Origin: Hypoxylon rubiginosum
Lineage: Eukaryota > Ascomycota > Sordariomycetes > Xylariales > Hypoxylaceae
DNA: 64,000 nucleotides
NCBI GenBank assembly: GCA_902806565.1
Contig: CADCXA010000025.1
Coordinates: 2,108,001-2,172,000, forward strand
Direction of reading: 5' to 3'
Shown here: piece after piece, positions 10,966 to 23,700 of the stretch
How the letters are laid out: each line of letters begins with the position of its first letter
Position numbering within the stretch: the first letter of the stretch is position 1
Notes under the pieces: generated by a model
What the model saw: the letters and a program-made list of their open reading frames with translations, nothing else
Told to the model about the DNA's origin: nothing
Databases searched by the model: none
Position numbers and translations under genes: made by a program

Positions 10966-11514
10966 ATGCAGCTCTTTACGACCATCACTAGCCTTGTCGC
11001 AGCTGCGACTTGCGTCTCTGCCCGAGGAAGACCGTCTTTGGCTAGAAGAGATATTGGAGGTGTAAGTTCTTTTTCTCTTCTTTTTTTCTCATCACTGTTC
11101 TTCCCCTACTAAGGTGACTGGGTACTAATTTTACTCGCCAGGTCTTGATCTGCAATGGTGCCAACGCTACGGGTGCTTGCCACTACGAGGTCTACTCCAT
11201 GACAGACTGCCACGATATGCCCGACGGCTTCTCTGCAGACACCAAGACCTTCGCGCCCGACGGTGACGGATTCTACTGCTGGCCCAAAGTGTAAGTTCTA
11301 TTGCGTCTTGATTCTTACCTTCTACACTTCTTGGTAGATTCAGCCTCTAACGATAAGTAGAGGTCAATGTGATCAAATCTGCACGTCACCAACCGGTTGC
11401 ACTTTCGGTGCCGTTTCTTTCTACAACCCCGTCAAATGGGACCTATCGACAATCCAATGGGATCATCTTATCCAGTCGTTCGAATGCCGCTTGAACGATA
11501 CGACCACGGCATGA
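10966..11514 (+). CDS. Small secreted cysteine-rich protein (effector-like)
   Basis: Three exons (10966-11061, 11142-11290, 11361-11514) give 132 aa. Residues 1-19 (MQLFTTITSLVAAATCVSA) look like a signal peptide with an A-x-A-like cut. They are followed by a short basic propeptide ending in RR at 27-28, a likely Kex2 site. The mature part has eight cysteines (36, 45, 55, 78, 85, 89, 95, 124), consistent with four disulfides. Two N-glycosylation sequons are present (N40-A-T and N127-D-T). The mature region contains several aromatic residues, including YCW and two W residues near the C-terminus. I do not recognise the family. The size, secretion signal, Kex2 site and cysteine count match the general profile of fungal secreted effectors or small extracellular proteins. 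No enzyme motif is visible. Confidence 0.78.
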
Positions 11515-12207
11515 GCCCTTGATGTTAATGTTGGATGATGGCAATGATATAATCAAACTAATGTTCATCGATACGTCTCTCTGCACGAACTTCAATAGGG
11601 GAAGTAGAAAGAAAGAAAGAAAGTGAGTTAGGCCGCTTAGGTACCTACCCATAAAGCTAGCAGGCGGTCTATTAGCGAGCTGCCAATGGCGGAGTCACTC
11701 GGTATTCGGAGTTCGTCCTAGCTCAAAGATCACCAATGACGTCTGTCTAGACCACTTGGTATCACTTGGTATGTGGGGTAGATAAAAAGAATTGCCCATT
11801 CTTCTCTACGCATTGCATTTTGGCAGTCGACCGATGGCGGGGTTCGAAGCTCCCCTCGTCTTGAGGAGAAAGAGAAAGAGGAAGAAGTCAAAAAAACTGC
11901 CGGGAGGAGGCTTGAGGGGGGCCCGGGAAGACGGTTGATGCATCATTTCATCACTTTTTGCTGATAATTCACTACGCTGTACATATTGGAAGCATAAGTT
12001 ATAACTCGTTATTACCTAGACTTAATCAACATTGACCGATCTTGGGACCATTCATACTCACTTCATCCCCTTCATTCCCTTCATATAAAACCGAATCTTA
12101 CCTAGCTTAGTTTATCTAGGGGTAGATAATCGCAACATCGTCGCCGCCACTTAACCTACATAACAAAGCTGTACCTACTCTCCCGAATCCTAAAAGACTC
12201 GGCGAGG
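11515..12207. other. Intergenic, secreted protein to SFGH
   Basis: Contains the 3' UTR of the secreted-protein gene and the SFGH promoter. A purine-rich segment lies at about 11862-11935. No other feature is supported. Confidence 0.4.
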
Positions 12208-13182
12208 ATGGCCTTCGAGACCAAAGCAATCATCGCCACCTTCGGGGGCAAGCTCCTCAAGCTCTCCCACCAGTCCACCAGCACCGGCACCCCCATGGCC
12301 GTGAACCTGTACCTCCCGCCCGCCGCGCTCCCGGGCGCCAAGGTCCCCGTCCTCATCTACCTCTCGGGCCTCACGTGCACGCCCGAGAACTGCTCGGAGA
12401 AGGGCTTCTTCCAGGCGCACGCCGCCCGCCGCGGCCTCGCCCTCGTGTACCCGGACACCTCGCCGCGCGGCGCGGACCTGCCCGGCGAGGCCGACAGCTG
12501 GGACTTCGGCGCCGGCGCGGGGTTCTACGTGGACGCGACGCGCGCGCCCTGGAGCGCCCACTACCGCATGGAGACGTACATATCGTCCGAGCTCCCCGCC
12601 GCGCTGTTCTCGGCTTTCGCCGACACGCTGGACAGCGAGCGCGTCAGCATCACGGGCCACAGCATGGGCGGGCACGGCGCGCTCTCGCTGTACCTGAAGA
12701 ACCCGGGGAAATACCGCAGCGTCAGCGCGTTCGCGCCCATCGCGAACCCGAGCCGGTGCCCGTGGGGCGAGAAGGCCTTCTCCGGGTACCTGGGCGCGGA
12801 GGACCGGGAGGAGTGGAAGAAGCACGACGCTACGGAGCTCGTGAAGGGGTGGAAGGGGGGCGACCTCAAGGCGTTGGTGGATGTGGGTACGGGGGATAAC
12901 TTTTATATGCAGGGCCAGCTGCTGCCGGAGAACTTCGAGAAGGCGGTTAAGGAGGCGGGCGTGGAGGGGTTGGTTTTGCGGTATCAGCCGGTATGTTTTT
13001 TTTTCTCTCTCTTTTTCTTCTTCTACTCTTTCCCCCTTTGTTGCTTCTCTGATGGCGACCCGATGCCGGGGAAGGTGAAAATGCTAATAATGATCGTCTA
13101 GGATTACGACCACTCGTACTATTTCATGTCCTCGTTCGCCGGGGACCACGTCGATCACGCCGCCAAGTACTTGTTCGCCTAA
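12208..13182 (+). CDS. S-formylglutathione hydrolase (esterase D family)
   Basis: Two exons (12208-12990 and 13102-13182) encode 287 aa, the normal family length. The enzyme hydrolyses S-formylglutathione to formate and glutathione, the second step of glutathione-dependent formaldehyde detoxification in the cytosol. The alpha/beta-hydrolase triad is visible: Ser152 in GHSMGGHGAL, Asp230 in DVGTGDNF, and His265 in DYDHSYYF. His265 sits on the small second exon. Conserved family blocks YLSGLTCTPENC (51-62) and the WGEKAF segment are present. The second exon restores the typical FAGDHVDHAAKYL end. Reading through the intron would delete the catalytic histidine, so the splice is strongly supported. 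Coding sequence is very GC-rich, which creates long antisense frames that are not genes. Confidence 0.95.
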
Positions 13183-13664
13183 ACACGATCGGAGCGGGTC
13201 GATTGCTCGTGTTGAAATATGAGAGCGATACCAGAGAACGAACGGGTTCGCTATGTGTGGTTCTCTCGTGAGGTAGAAACTCGCCAAGTGAAGGAGAAGC
13301 AGGTAAAGGGGAATGGGTGCTCTACAGATGGGGATCTGTTATGATAAAAAAATTACCTAGCAACTAGCAAGGGCCTGGAAAGGATGGATTTAGTAGCCTA
13401 CACGGGAGAGTACTAGAGAACCCTAAAGGTAGCAATATAACTTGAAGTCAACAAGTAGAAAAACGTATGTATCGTGGTGCTTTGTGCAAATTACGTGGTA
13501 TATATTAACAGACCGGGGTCGCGGATATCTTTGGACAAGAAAAGATATGGCGATACCCCTTTTAGCCACATCGCGAGGTTCGCAAACCTCTAACTCTCTC
13601 TCTCTCTCTCCCCCTCTTTCTTCAAAACTTCAAAGTTCATCCCCTCTTCTAGCTAGCTATGTAG
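13183..13664. other. Convergent intergenic between SFGH and AFI1
   Basis: Both neighbours end toward this interval. It holds a CT microsatellite-like tract (about 13588-13622) and an AGCTAGCTATGTAGCTAGCT near-palindrome (13650-13669) that overlaps the AFI1 stop codon on the minus strand. No gene was seen. Confidence 0.45.
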
Positions 13665-16272
13665 CTAGCTAATCCTCTTTTCTGCTTCGGCAGCGAAGCC
13701 CTCCTTCTCCAACTTGCTCTTGGTCTCGGAATCCACGTCTCGCCGTATGCGGTGGAAGCCCAGTTTCTCGAACCGGCTCATGCTCTTCCACCAGTGCAGG
13801 CCGGCTTCGTGTTCGTTGATGCGCTCGATAAGCTCCGACGTCTTGATGCGGACGTCCTTGTCCTTGTGGAATAGCCCCAGGGCGATATAGAAGAGCCCCG
13901 CGTGGGACTCGGGGGTGACTGACAGCAGCAGGCACACCTCGTCGTATGTGTTGACGTACTTGGAAAACGCCAGGTAGATTTCCCGGCTCTGTGCTGGGCT
14001 TAGGCGTTGTGACCTCAGTCGGTCATGCATATGGTGTAAGTCGAGCCCTTTTAGGGGTCGGATGGTATATAATTTGGCCAGGTCCTAATGTCATCGTGTT
14101 AGCTATAAAGACTCGACCTCTTGATGATAATGCTTCGCTTTACCTGGATGTAACTGTAATAACTTCGGGTATTCCTCCAGCCTTCGATTCTGCACACGTT
14201 GCCGGCAAGTTCCTTCTGCTTGGCGTTTTCGTCTGCCCATACGTAGCCGTGTCCACCGGTGACGGTTTCAAACTCGTCACCTCCGATGTATAAGGCACTC
14301 GCTCCATACACGGTTTCCTCGAAGGCTGCGGCTATTCGAGTAAATCTGACTATCCAATCTCGCCACTTGGCCCTGATGACTCGTTCACCACGCCTGGCAG
14401 TTATGCTCTTGAGAATGTCACTCATGAACACCAAGTCTCCGGTAAGGTCCGTAGACGGACTAGACGTACCGCTAAGCAGGTTCGCAAAGGATGGGTTCTG
14501 TTGCTGGAAGTAGACTAGCCCCTCCGTGATGGCAGCGGGTTCGATCTTGTCGCTGATTTTCATCCGCCCCGTCTGGAGGTCACATAAAAGATCCCACCAT
14601 TCCGGGTGCAGCTCAAACGTCGGATTTGTGACTCCGGCAATGAAACCGGGCACTTTCAGAAGATCGTCAACCTTGGTCAGGTCCGTATATGGGAAAGCAT
14701 GCCTAGTGAATCCTCGCAACACACCACCAGACGCAAGAGCGCATGCCGCCAGGACGGCCTCTGCCACCTCACTTGACGGCATGTTATGTCCAACGAAGAT
14801 TACCCGCTTCTGGGTCAAAAGCGCATTAGCTAGTACTATTATGGGATGAGTCCCCGGCCCGTTCGTAGTTAAGTGAGTATGTATAGAAAACTGCTGCACC
14901 GATTTTGCGTGAGGATCTGAAAAGGTCTGAATCAGCTTGATAAGAGAGAAATCCCCAACCGTTTCCGGCATGATCGCTGTCGGGACCTTGACGGGAATCG
15001 GGATGCCCTTGTACATGACTTTGCTCTCGAATTCGTGAGTGTCTCGCGGGACTGAGTATGCGGACTGGCCTTCAAGGTGAGCCTTCGTTCCCGCCCGGGA
15101 TATACCCTGCAGCTTAGGGGGACTTTTGCTCGCGTCGAATGGTTCGCCAACTCCGTCGCTTTTGTCCTCGGCGATCCTCATCTGCACCATTCGTTCGAAT
15201 TTCTCGACAAAGAGATCTTGGTTGTTGCTAGACTGCAGGAGATACCGTTCAAGCAGACTTAGCTTAGGCATCAGAGAGAGATCCATATTGTTCACAGCCT
15301 CGTAGAGTAATGCTAATGTCTCTGGAACAGGAGACTTGTAATATTCTTCGAGTGCAAGTAGTAAGAGAGGCTAAAGAGGTTAGCGAAGTGACAGAATAGT
15401 ACCTGAGCGACAATGTATCGTACCTTATATATATGCAAGAATGGATGCCGCGTACATATGGCCATGGCCTTGACCACGGCGCCTCTCTTGACGCTTTTGT
15501 CATGCCTCGTGTAGACCAAGTTCAAAACGTATATCAAAGGAGGCCCTTCTCCCCCCTCAGGTTCTGAATCCGTTGAAATGTCGTCATCCCAGTCGTCCTC
15601 GTCTTCTTCCTCGTCTTCTCCCTCCTCATCTATCGTATCGTCATTTTCGTTGATGATGCCAGCAGCTCTATCTCTCTTTCGTTTCCTTCGTCGCCTTCTT
15701 TCTTCCTTCTCTTTTCGCTCCTCGTCGTCCTCTTCCTGGCTCGTATCTTTATGCAAGAAGAATATGGTCCAATCCTGGGTGCGCGAGTGGACCTGGTCCG
15801 GCAACATAAGTTCGGCCAACATATGCTCATCGCCGGTTATCGCCACGGGGTACTGATGCTCCATGACAGGGCCGCGATCGATGTCAAAAGACGCAACGAG
15901 AATGTACTCGACATGATTCTCGGCTGACTCTCGAGGATACTGCGAGCGCACTTTTCTAGGGGATTTGCCATGAGGATTTGGTCGTTTCGGAGGAGATAGG
16001 GAGGAATGCTGGGAAGACGATGCGGCGGTTTGGCTTCCCAAGGACGAGGTCTTGGATTTGGAACTGGGATCGGATGTGCGACCGTTATTCATTATGGGAG
16101 GTTGAGGGGATCGAGGCGGGCGCGAGGCGTGAGACATCTGTGAGGCAGAGCGCGAAGACAGAAAAGAGGAGAGAGATGCGCGGTGGTTTCCAGTTGCGCC
16201 ATTGGTAAGGGATTGGTTGGTGTTGGTTCGCGAAAGATAGGGGAACGCCATCTGAGTCGGTACCGATGCCAT
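13665..16272 (-). CDS. AFI1: AFI1-like Arf3-interacting polarity protein (DENN-related)
   Basis: Three minus-strand exons (15424-16272, 14144-15370, 13665-14084) give 831 aa. The N-terminal 120 residues are Ser/Pro-rich. Then comes the Afi1 docking block beginning [22 protein letters not shown], interrupted by a long acidic and basic low-complexity insert ([16 protein letters not shown], then a [13 protein letters not shown] run). The rest matches the SPA (stabilisation of polarity axis)/DENN-type region: [45 protein letters not shown] and [25 protein letters not shown]. In yeast, Afi1 binds Arf3/ARF6 at the plasma membrane and maintains polarity. The 59-nt second intron uses an acceptor that opens exon 3 as [23 protein letters not shown]. 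The acceptor nearer the ATG does not hold phase. No transmembrane segment was seen. Function is inferred from the family. Confidence 0.85.
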
Positions 16273-16312
16273 TAATAGTTGATAGCTCTAGTTTGCAGTA
16301 TGATCGTCGCGG

Positions 16313-16653
16313 TTAACGGGTCCGCCGCTGTGGGCTCGCTCGGGACGTTGATCTCTTACGACCGGATCGCCTCGTGTCCGGACTTTGACCGACAGCAGTG
16401 AGGAAACCGAGTTCCAAATCGTCGTCGAGATGGTTGAGGAAAGTATCCGAGCGCTCAATTAGGGCGTTTCGAAGTCTATCGCAACTCGTTATCCCGTTGC
16501 GGGGCGATGCGATCAGCGGTGCAAGGCCATCCACACTCTCTCGATGGTGGTTGATATCTTGGTGATATCTCTCGATGCCAACGGGAATGGCAATGTAGGT
16601 GGAGGATTCGAGTTAGAGGGCAATGGCCGAGACATGATCTGCTACATGGCCAT
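16313..16653 (-). CDS. Doubtful small gene immediately upstream of AFI1
   Basis: A minus-strand frame ending at 16313 reads VDGLAPLIASPRNGI, then a block with RLRNALIERSDTFLNHLDDDLELGF and a basic RRSGRKRSTSRASPQRRTR tail. It looks more protein-like than chance. The only start I can offer joins ATGGCCAT (16653-16646) through a 77-nt GT-AG intron to 16568, giving 87 aa beginning MAIYHQDINHH. The donor GTAGCA is weak. The stop lies only 40 bp before the AFI1 ATG, so this could instead be an upstream ORF or mis-spliced leader of AFI1. No family is recognised. Confidence 0.33.
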
Positions 16654-19249
16654 CTTTCTTCGGTATTGTCTGAACTCAAAAGGTGGTACTTCTCCCTGAG
16701 CAGGGGGGGTGGTAATGTAGGATGTGGGAAAAAAAGGTACGAGACGAAAGTGAAATTCATAGATGGTTGCGTATCAAATCAGACCCTTGTCTTGGATCAT
16801 CTTGGGTCGTCTTGGGGCGGTTTGGGGGGGTTGAGGACCCCTGGTTTGCCGCGATGTAGCCAATGAATTGGCCTAGACAGCCTGGACAGTAACTTAGCGC
16901 CGCTAGGGGGGATTACTCGTCTCCTTCTTTTAGTGCTCTTTTAGTGACTTTTGAACACTTTCCAACTTTGAATCACCCCTGTGGCTTTTCAATCCCACCC
17001 CAAATTCTATCCCATCATCGCCCGATTGATGGCAGTCTAGTATTTTATCGGCGGGTACAAACCAAAATAGGGGCTACACCACCTCTCAGTCTGTACCCTG
17101 GACCTCATCTGTACGACATCAATAGTTCGTCAATTTCGCAATCCTCTCCCGCCCCATTTACCACATGGCGCCAGCTATCTTCTACCAGACTGACTCAGTG
17201 GTAATATTAATCATTTCATCCTTTATTCACCGTCATGATGCAATACATAAAAACATATCTCTCTCCTATTACCATTATAGACTGACTTGTGTTCAAGTTG
17301 TCATAAGGCTGATTTCACAGGTAAATGAGTTTGCCAATGCTCACCAATGGTGACAATGATACTGACTGAAACAAAATCGTCAGCTTATTAACGTGGCTTT
17401 CACATATATTCACTGAATTTACTGACACTTGGTGATATTGGAATTCGTGAAATATAATGTTTTAGCAGTGATTCACGTTTTGATATCACGTTCAGGGTGG
17501 CATACTGCCACCACTGTATATACGATCTTAAAGCCAACACAAACTCTGAGGCACTGGAAGGAACAAAGACTGTTCAGACTTGTAGGCGAGAGGGATACCA
17601 GGCCCAACGTGATGCTCTAGGAGAACAATTTCAGATGAATACCTAGTCCTAAGTCTACCTTCTCCTTAACCGGATCCATATATAGTCTAATCACCATACA
17701 GCCGGAGAATACCTGGTTATGCTTCACCAGATGAAAAGAATTATCTACCTAAAGTAAGGAACCTTGACTCTGATATTTGTAAGGAAAGGACCCATATTCT
17801 ATCTAGGTATGATCATGTTGCTCTTATTCTTTGTTTCGTAGACCGATAATAGGGAGAGTATGCTCGTTAAAATTAGCAATGGGTAGGATAGAACTCTTCT
17901 CTAGAGCAGATGACATATGTATTATATACGTTCAATATCAAGCTCATTTATTCTTGACTTTCTTTCCCATATTCATAATCTTCTGGTGTTTGAATGTGTT
18001 GTAGTATGTGCCATTGCAAAAGAGAGTATTGCTTATTTCGTAGAGAATCGACTACACCCTCATCATACCATGTAAAGTATTCTAGCGGCTATCACCTATA
18101 TTAAACATATGACAGCTCGACGACGATCGGAGTCCCTTAATTTATTTGAGACTACCTTGGTAGGTAGTCAACCAATAGACAAACTTAATGGGATGGGAGA
18201 GTTAACCTCTGGTCTAAGCTAAGCCGTTCAACCGCTCAAGGACCGACTCAGGCTTCGTGGCTATACGTTGTATTTACATATAAGAAGCTCATGATCTATT
18301 CTCCGGTGTAGGTGCTCAAAGATTTGATTAGCGGAACGCGAGATGGGGGTATATCGTCGCGCCATCACGACAGGACACACACCAGTGCCTAATTATCCCT
18401 ATTAGTCCGGATGTAAAGTTGAAGTTACCCTTGAAGAATATATCAATTCCAATCATTCGTGTTCCCCTTGCGATTGGATTGTTGCTTCGACCTAGTGGCG
18501 TGGCCAGTCGTACACAACCCAAGGATATCTCAAATAACCACTCTTGAATGTTTTAGGATGTGTTGGGGTTTGCCTCAACACTATCGAATATCTTGCGTGG
18601 GTTGAACACACCACTCGATCTTGTGAAATACATTATGGGATGTAGGTAAAGATTTCATAAAGGATAAGAATTGCAGTATTTCTCGATAGATTCGATAGAC
18701 TGATATTCTAGTCGCCTCTGTTGTGAATTTGGTACTCCATAGAACAAACAACCATGAGTATATACTGGAAGCCACGAGTTCAATATTTTTATAGGTCAAC
18801 TAACATGATCCTATCCGTGCTGTCTGTGGTGAATGAATGGTGAATGGTGAATGGTGAAGATGTATGAATCTCGTGCTGCTCGTGGGACAGCCTAATTAGT
18901 AAGTGGGGTCCGTGGTTGCTCCGCAACGGGTAGCCCCCCACCAATACATCGATACAGGATGATTTCCAAGATACGACCAAACGCGATAGATACATCGTAT
19001 CGATACAGTATCATCTACAGATTCCCTTACATGTACACAGACATCAGTCTTCCTACCATATTCTGGCTATCACCACTTGAATTGTAAAAGCAGTTCATTA
19101 CGCCTTCGTCGCTAACATACCTTTTCTGAACACGCACCCTACTTTGTTTACTTATTAGGATCTGAGACACGACCTCGGTAACTTTAGTCGCTATGATGGT
19201 GAGTAAAGGAATCCACTTTGGCAGCGGAGCTCCTTGCATTGATCGTCTC
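16654..19249. other. Gene-poor shoulder left of the AT-rich block
   Basis: About 2.6 kb with no frame that I can defend as coding. Base composition is intermediate, and AT content rises toward the right. It has no obvious long repeat. It may be the outer, weakly mutated flank of the RIP-like block or simply intergenic DNA. Confidence 0.45.
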
Positions 19250-19500
19250 CTTTTGGTAAAGAATTAACTTCTTTTTATTTTATTAGTACTGTTATAATTT
19301 CACTGACCAATTATATATTTAGAATTACCCTGTATTTTTTAATGTTTTTTTTTACGGTTTTATTGTAATAAGGTTTATAAAAGTATAAATGGTATAGAAA
19401 AATTATGTAAAATAAGTTTTATTAAACTATATTAATTATTAATTTTTTTAAGCCGTGGTAAAATAGATTAATTAATTTTATAAAGAATTTATTAAATGTG

Positions 19501-19705
19501 TGTTAAAATGTGGCTAGTTAATTAATGTAAGTGTTAATGTAATATAAAAAAGTATAATAAATTTAATTTTTAGTTATAGCTTTTTTTTTTAAGGGATATA
19601 TATTAAAATGTAGTTAGTTAATTAATGTAAGTTTTATATATAACGTAAAGAAATGTAATAAATTTAATTTTTGGTTATGGTTTTTATTTTAATAAGTGTG
19701 GTATT
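19501..19705. repeat. Degenerate ~100-bp tandem duplication in AT-rich block
   Basis: Two adjacent units start at about 19501 and 19601. Each holds, in order, a TTAAAATGT(G/A)G(C/T)TAGTTA segment, AATTAATGTAAGT, and AATAAATTTAATTTTT(A/G)G, followed by a T-run. Differences are mostly C/T and G/A exchanges plus small indels. Confidence 0.6.
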
Positions 19706-19839
19706 ATATAAACTTATAGTATGGTTTTTTTTTTTTTAATTAAAACTAAATAAGTTTTATAGGATTTATAATATTTTAAATTATATTATTAGTTATTGTT
19801 TTTATAACTATTTGTTTATAATATTTAATTAGTTTATAT

Positions 19840-20720
19840 TATTGGTAAGGTTTATAAGAAAATATTTAAATTATTTAAAATTATTTATTTAATTTTAGTT
19901 AGGTATATTTAAAAATTACTACGTTTATAAAGTTTGTAAAAAGGTGGCTTGGTTTTTTAATTATAATATAAATAGGTTTAATTAAGCTTGGTTAGGCGCG
20001 TTTAAAGAATATATAAGTTTATGGGAAGGTATTTTAATATATTTTAATCGTTATTTTTAAATATATTTAATTAAGTTTAGTTAAATATATTTAAAGAATA
20101 TGTAAATATATAAAATAAAATCTTAATATATTTAAAATATTTTTAAATAAGTTTAATTAAGTTTAACCGAATATATTTATAAAATAAGTAACTAGATTTT
20201 TAGTTATTTAATTAGTTTATAACTTTTATATTATGTTTATAAGTTTTATAAAAAAGTATTAATTTTTTAATTAGCTTTAAATGTAATTAATTAAATTTAA
20301 CTAAGTATAATTAAAGAATAAATAATTTTTATTTATTTAACTTTTGGTTATTTAATTAATTTATTGTTTTTTTAATTACGTTTATAAGTTTTATAAGAAG
20401 GTATTGATTTTTTAATTAACCTTAAATATAATTAATTAAGTTTAACTAACTATAATTAAAAAATAGGTAGGTAATTATTATTCTTATTATTTAATTAATT
20501 TAAACTTTTTTTTATTATATTTATAAAACTTATAAAAAGGTATTTAAATTTTAATTTTAATTTAAATATATTTAATTAAACTTAGTTAAATTTATTTAAA
20601 AAATAAATAACTTATAATTATTAAAACTTTTAAAGATAATAAATATATTTAATGAAATTTAACTGGTTATATTTAAAAAATAAATAACTTATAGTTAATT
20701 AAACTTTTAAAAATAAAATA
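19840..20720. repeat. Diverged tandem array, ~140-bp period
   Basis: Segments of the form (A/C)(T/C)GTTTATAAGTTTTATAA, then a TTTTTTAATTA run and TTAATTAAGTTTAACTAA-like blocks recur. Clear phase points are at about 20233, 20378 and 20517 (spacing about 145 and 139 bp), with looser copies to the left from about 19850. It looks like an old minisatellite decayed toward TA. Confidence 0.5.
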
Positions 20721-23700
20721 TGTTAATTTAAAAATAAATCGTTTATATTAATTTAAGTTTTTAATTATAGATGTTTTTTAAGTATTTTATGTTATATTAG
20801 TAATAAAATGTTAATTTATACTTATATTTACATATAATAAAAAGTTGGATTTATTTTTTTATTTTTATATATTTCTTTTTTTTTTTTTTGTTTTCTTGTT
20901 TTTTTATTTTTATTATATTTAAGTTTTTTTTTTTATTTTTATTTAACTATAATTTAACTTTTAATATTTATAATAAGTATTTATTTAACTTATTAAACCA
21001 TATAATAAAGTAAGTATTTTTTAATATTAAAACCTAGTTATAAAAATTTTTTAAATTTAAAGTATATAAATATTTTTCTTTATTTTTAATGTTATAGTTA
21101 CCTTTTATTTTAATGGTTAATATACTGTTATTATAACTCCTTTATTTATTGCAATTTATTTTTTTAAAAGTATATATATATTTATTAAATTTATTTAAAA
21201 ACTAAGTTTATTAAATAGTTTTATATTTTAAATTAATAAAAAATAATTATTTATTGGTAATACTGGATTAAAAATAATAATAATAATGATAATAAAACTA
21301 ACTTTAAACGAATAAAGTTAATTTATTAATTTATATTTTTTAAAGCTATGGAATTATCTTTTTATTACTTAATTTTAAATTTTTTCCTATTTTTTTTATA
21401 TAAATCTTTTATAAGAATTACTTTTAACTATTATTTTCTGGATTAGGGTTTTAATAACTATTTATTAAATAATATAAATAATTATTTTATAAAATTATAA
21501 TATTTTAAGGTTTTTATTAATAATAAATATTTTTAGTTATATATATAAGTTTTTTATAATATTAATAACTTTTCCAGTAAACTTTTTAACGCCTTTTTTT
21601 ATAAAAAGCCACTTTATATTATAATTTTTTTTCTTTTTTTTAGTTAATAAAAGTTTATTATTATAAAAGTAAAACCTATTTTTTAATTTTTTTTAAAATT
21701 TTAATAAACTATATTAAAAACAATTTTATTAAAAAAATAGTTTTTATAAATTAATATTATTTTTAGTTATATTTATAAATAAAAAGGCTTTTACTTTTAT
21801 AAATTCGTTAAATAATTTACCTTTTTTATTTATAATCTTTAAAAAAAGTAGCTTTTTACCATTATTAATATTAACTAGCTTAATTATAATAGATAATAAT
21901 TTAAGCTTTTTATTAAAACTTATATTAATATCTACTTTATTAAGGTTTAATAAAGTGTTTAACTTTTTTTTAAAATTTAAAAATATTAAATATAAAACTA
22001 AGTAAAAGTTAATAATATTAAATATGTTAAAATAAAAGTTAAAATAAAATATATTTACGTTTAATTTTAGTTATTATATTTTAATAATATTTAATTATTT
22101 TTAATAAAATTTAAAAGGAATTAATAATATATTAATATGTAATTTAGGTACTTAAGTAATTTTAATGTATATTTATTTTTTTAGAACTTTTTATCCTATC
22201 TGTTTTTTATATAATAAAGCGTATTGTGATAAAGTATATTAAATATATCCTAAAGATATTAACTTAAAAGAAAATAAATCTTATATATATTTCTTTTTAT
22301 TTATAAGTTTTTTTATTTTTTATTTAAATTCCTTATTTATATTTCCTAGTTTTAATTAATATTAAATACTTTTTTTAATTATTATTATTTTATTTATTTT
22401 TAATATATAAATGTTATTATATTTTAATATATAACTAAGTTTTTTTAAAGTTTATTATTATTTAAAACCAGTTTATTATAATTATATATTATTTATTTCC
22501 TTTTTACTTTTACGTAATAAATATATATAAATTTATTAAAACCTATATTAAATGTAAAAAAGTTTATATATTATTTAAAATGATTTTTAATTTTTATATA
22601 AAAGATTTTTATTATATTTATTATTTATATTATACTTTGAAATAATGTTAATTATTAAGTGAGATTAATTTAAATATATTTTATTAGTTTAAATATCTTT
22701 AAAAATTTAAAACTAAAAGAAATAAAGTAATTAAATAATAATAGTTTAAACTTTAAGATTTTTTATAACCATTTTAAACTTTAAATTAGTAGCTTTTAAA
22801 ATAGGATTATCCATTATATTTTTTACATTTTTATTATAAAAAGTAACTAAATTTTACTAAATATTATAAAACCTGGTTATATAGTGATAAACTTTTATAA
22901 ATAAATATCTATAATATTAACGTTATAAATAAGTAATATAACTTTTATAATATATTTTATTAGTTTAGTAAATACTTTAAAAAAAAAATAAAAGAAAATA
23001 AAACCTTTATATTTTATTATAAAGATAAAGATATATAACTAATAAAAATCTATAAACTTCCTAAATTTTTATAATTATTACTAATTAGCTTTAATTTAAA
23101 AGCTTAAAAATTTTAAAAGGATATCTAGTAGTTTAATTTTACTTTTTTTTTTATATTTATTTTATATAAACTTATTAATTATAATATTAATAACTTAAGT
23201 TTTAATTATTTTTAAATCTAAAAAGCCTTATATTATATAACCGGCTTTTTAAAAATAATATAAAATAAATAACCTAAATATATTTAACTATATTTTTATA
23301 ATTTATAACTAGTTATTTAATATTAATCTACTATTAATAATAATAATTTAAATTTAAATATTTTAATATAACTTTTTAAAAAGATTTATATAAATAATTT
23401 ATATATTAAAAAATATATTATAACTTAAAAATAAATATAAAAAGCTATGGATAATTTAAAAGATTTAGGTATAAATAATTTTATAATTTAATTTATATTA
23501 AAATTTAATTTAAATATAATTTTTAAGGAGGGTGTAAATTAATAATATAAAAACTTTTTAAGGATTAAAAATATTGTTAATATTATCCTGAATATTATAA
23601 AGGAAGGCTAGTAGTAAAAAGAAATTATTTTAACTAAATAAACTATTATAAAAAAAATATTATTCTTTTATATATATATTTTTATAAACCATCTAATATA

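Noticed and set aside
11835..11865. GGGGTTCGAAGCTCCCC as a tRNA T-arm
   Set aside because: No A-box or D-arm upstream at the right distance and the loop would be too long.
12190..12825. 211-codon minus-strand frame over SFGH
   Set aside because: Antisense shadow of a clear enzyme gene with an intact catalytic triad.
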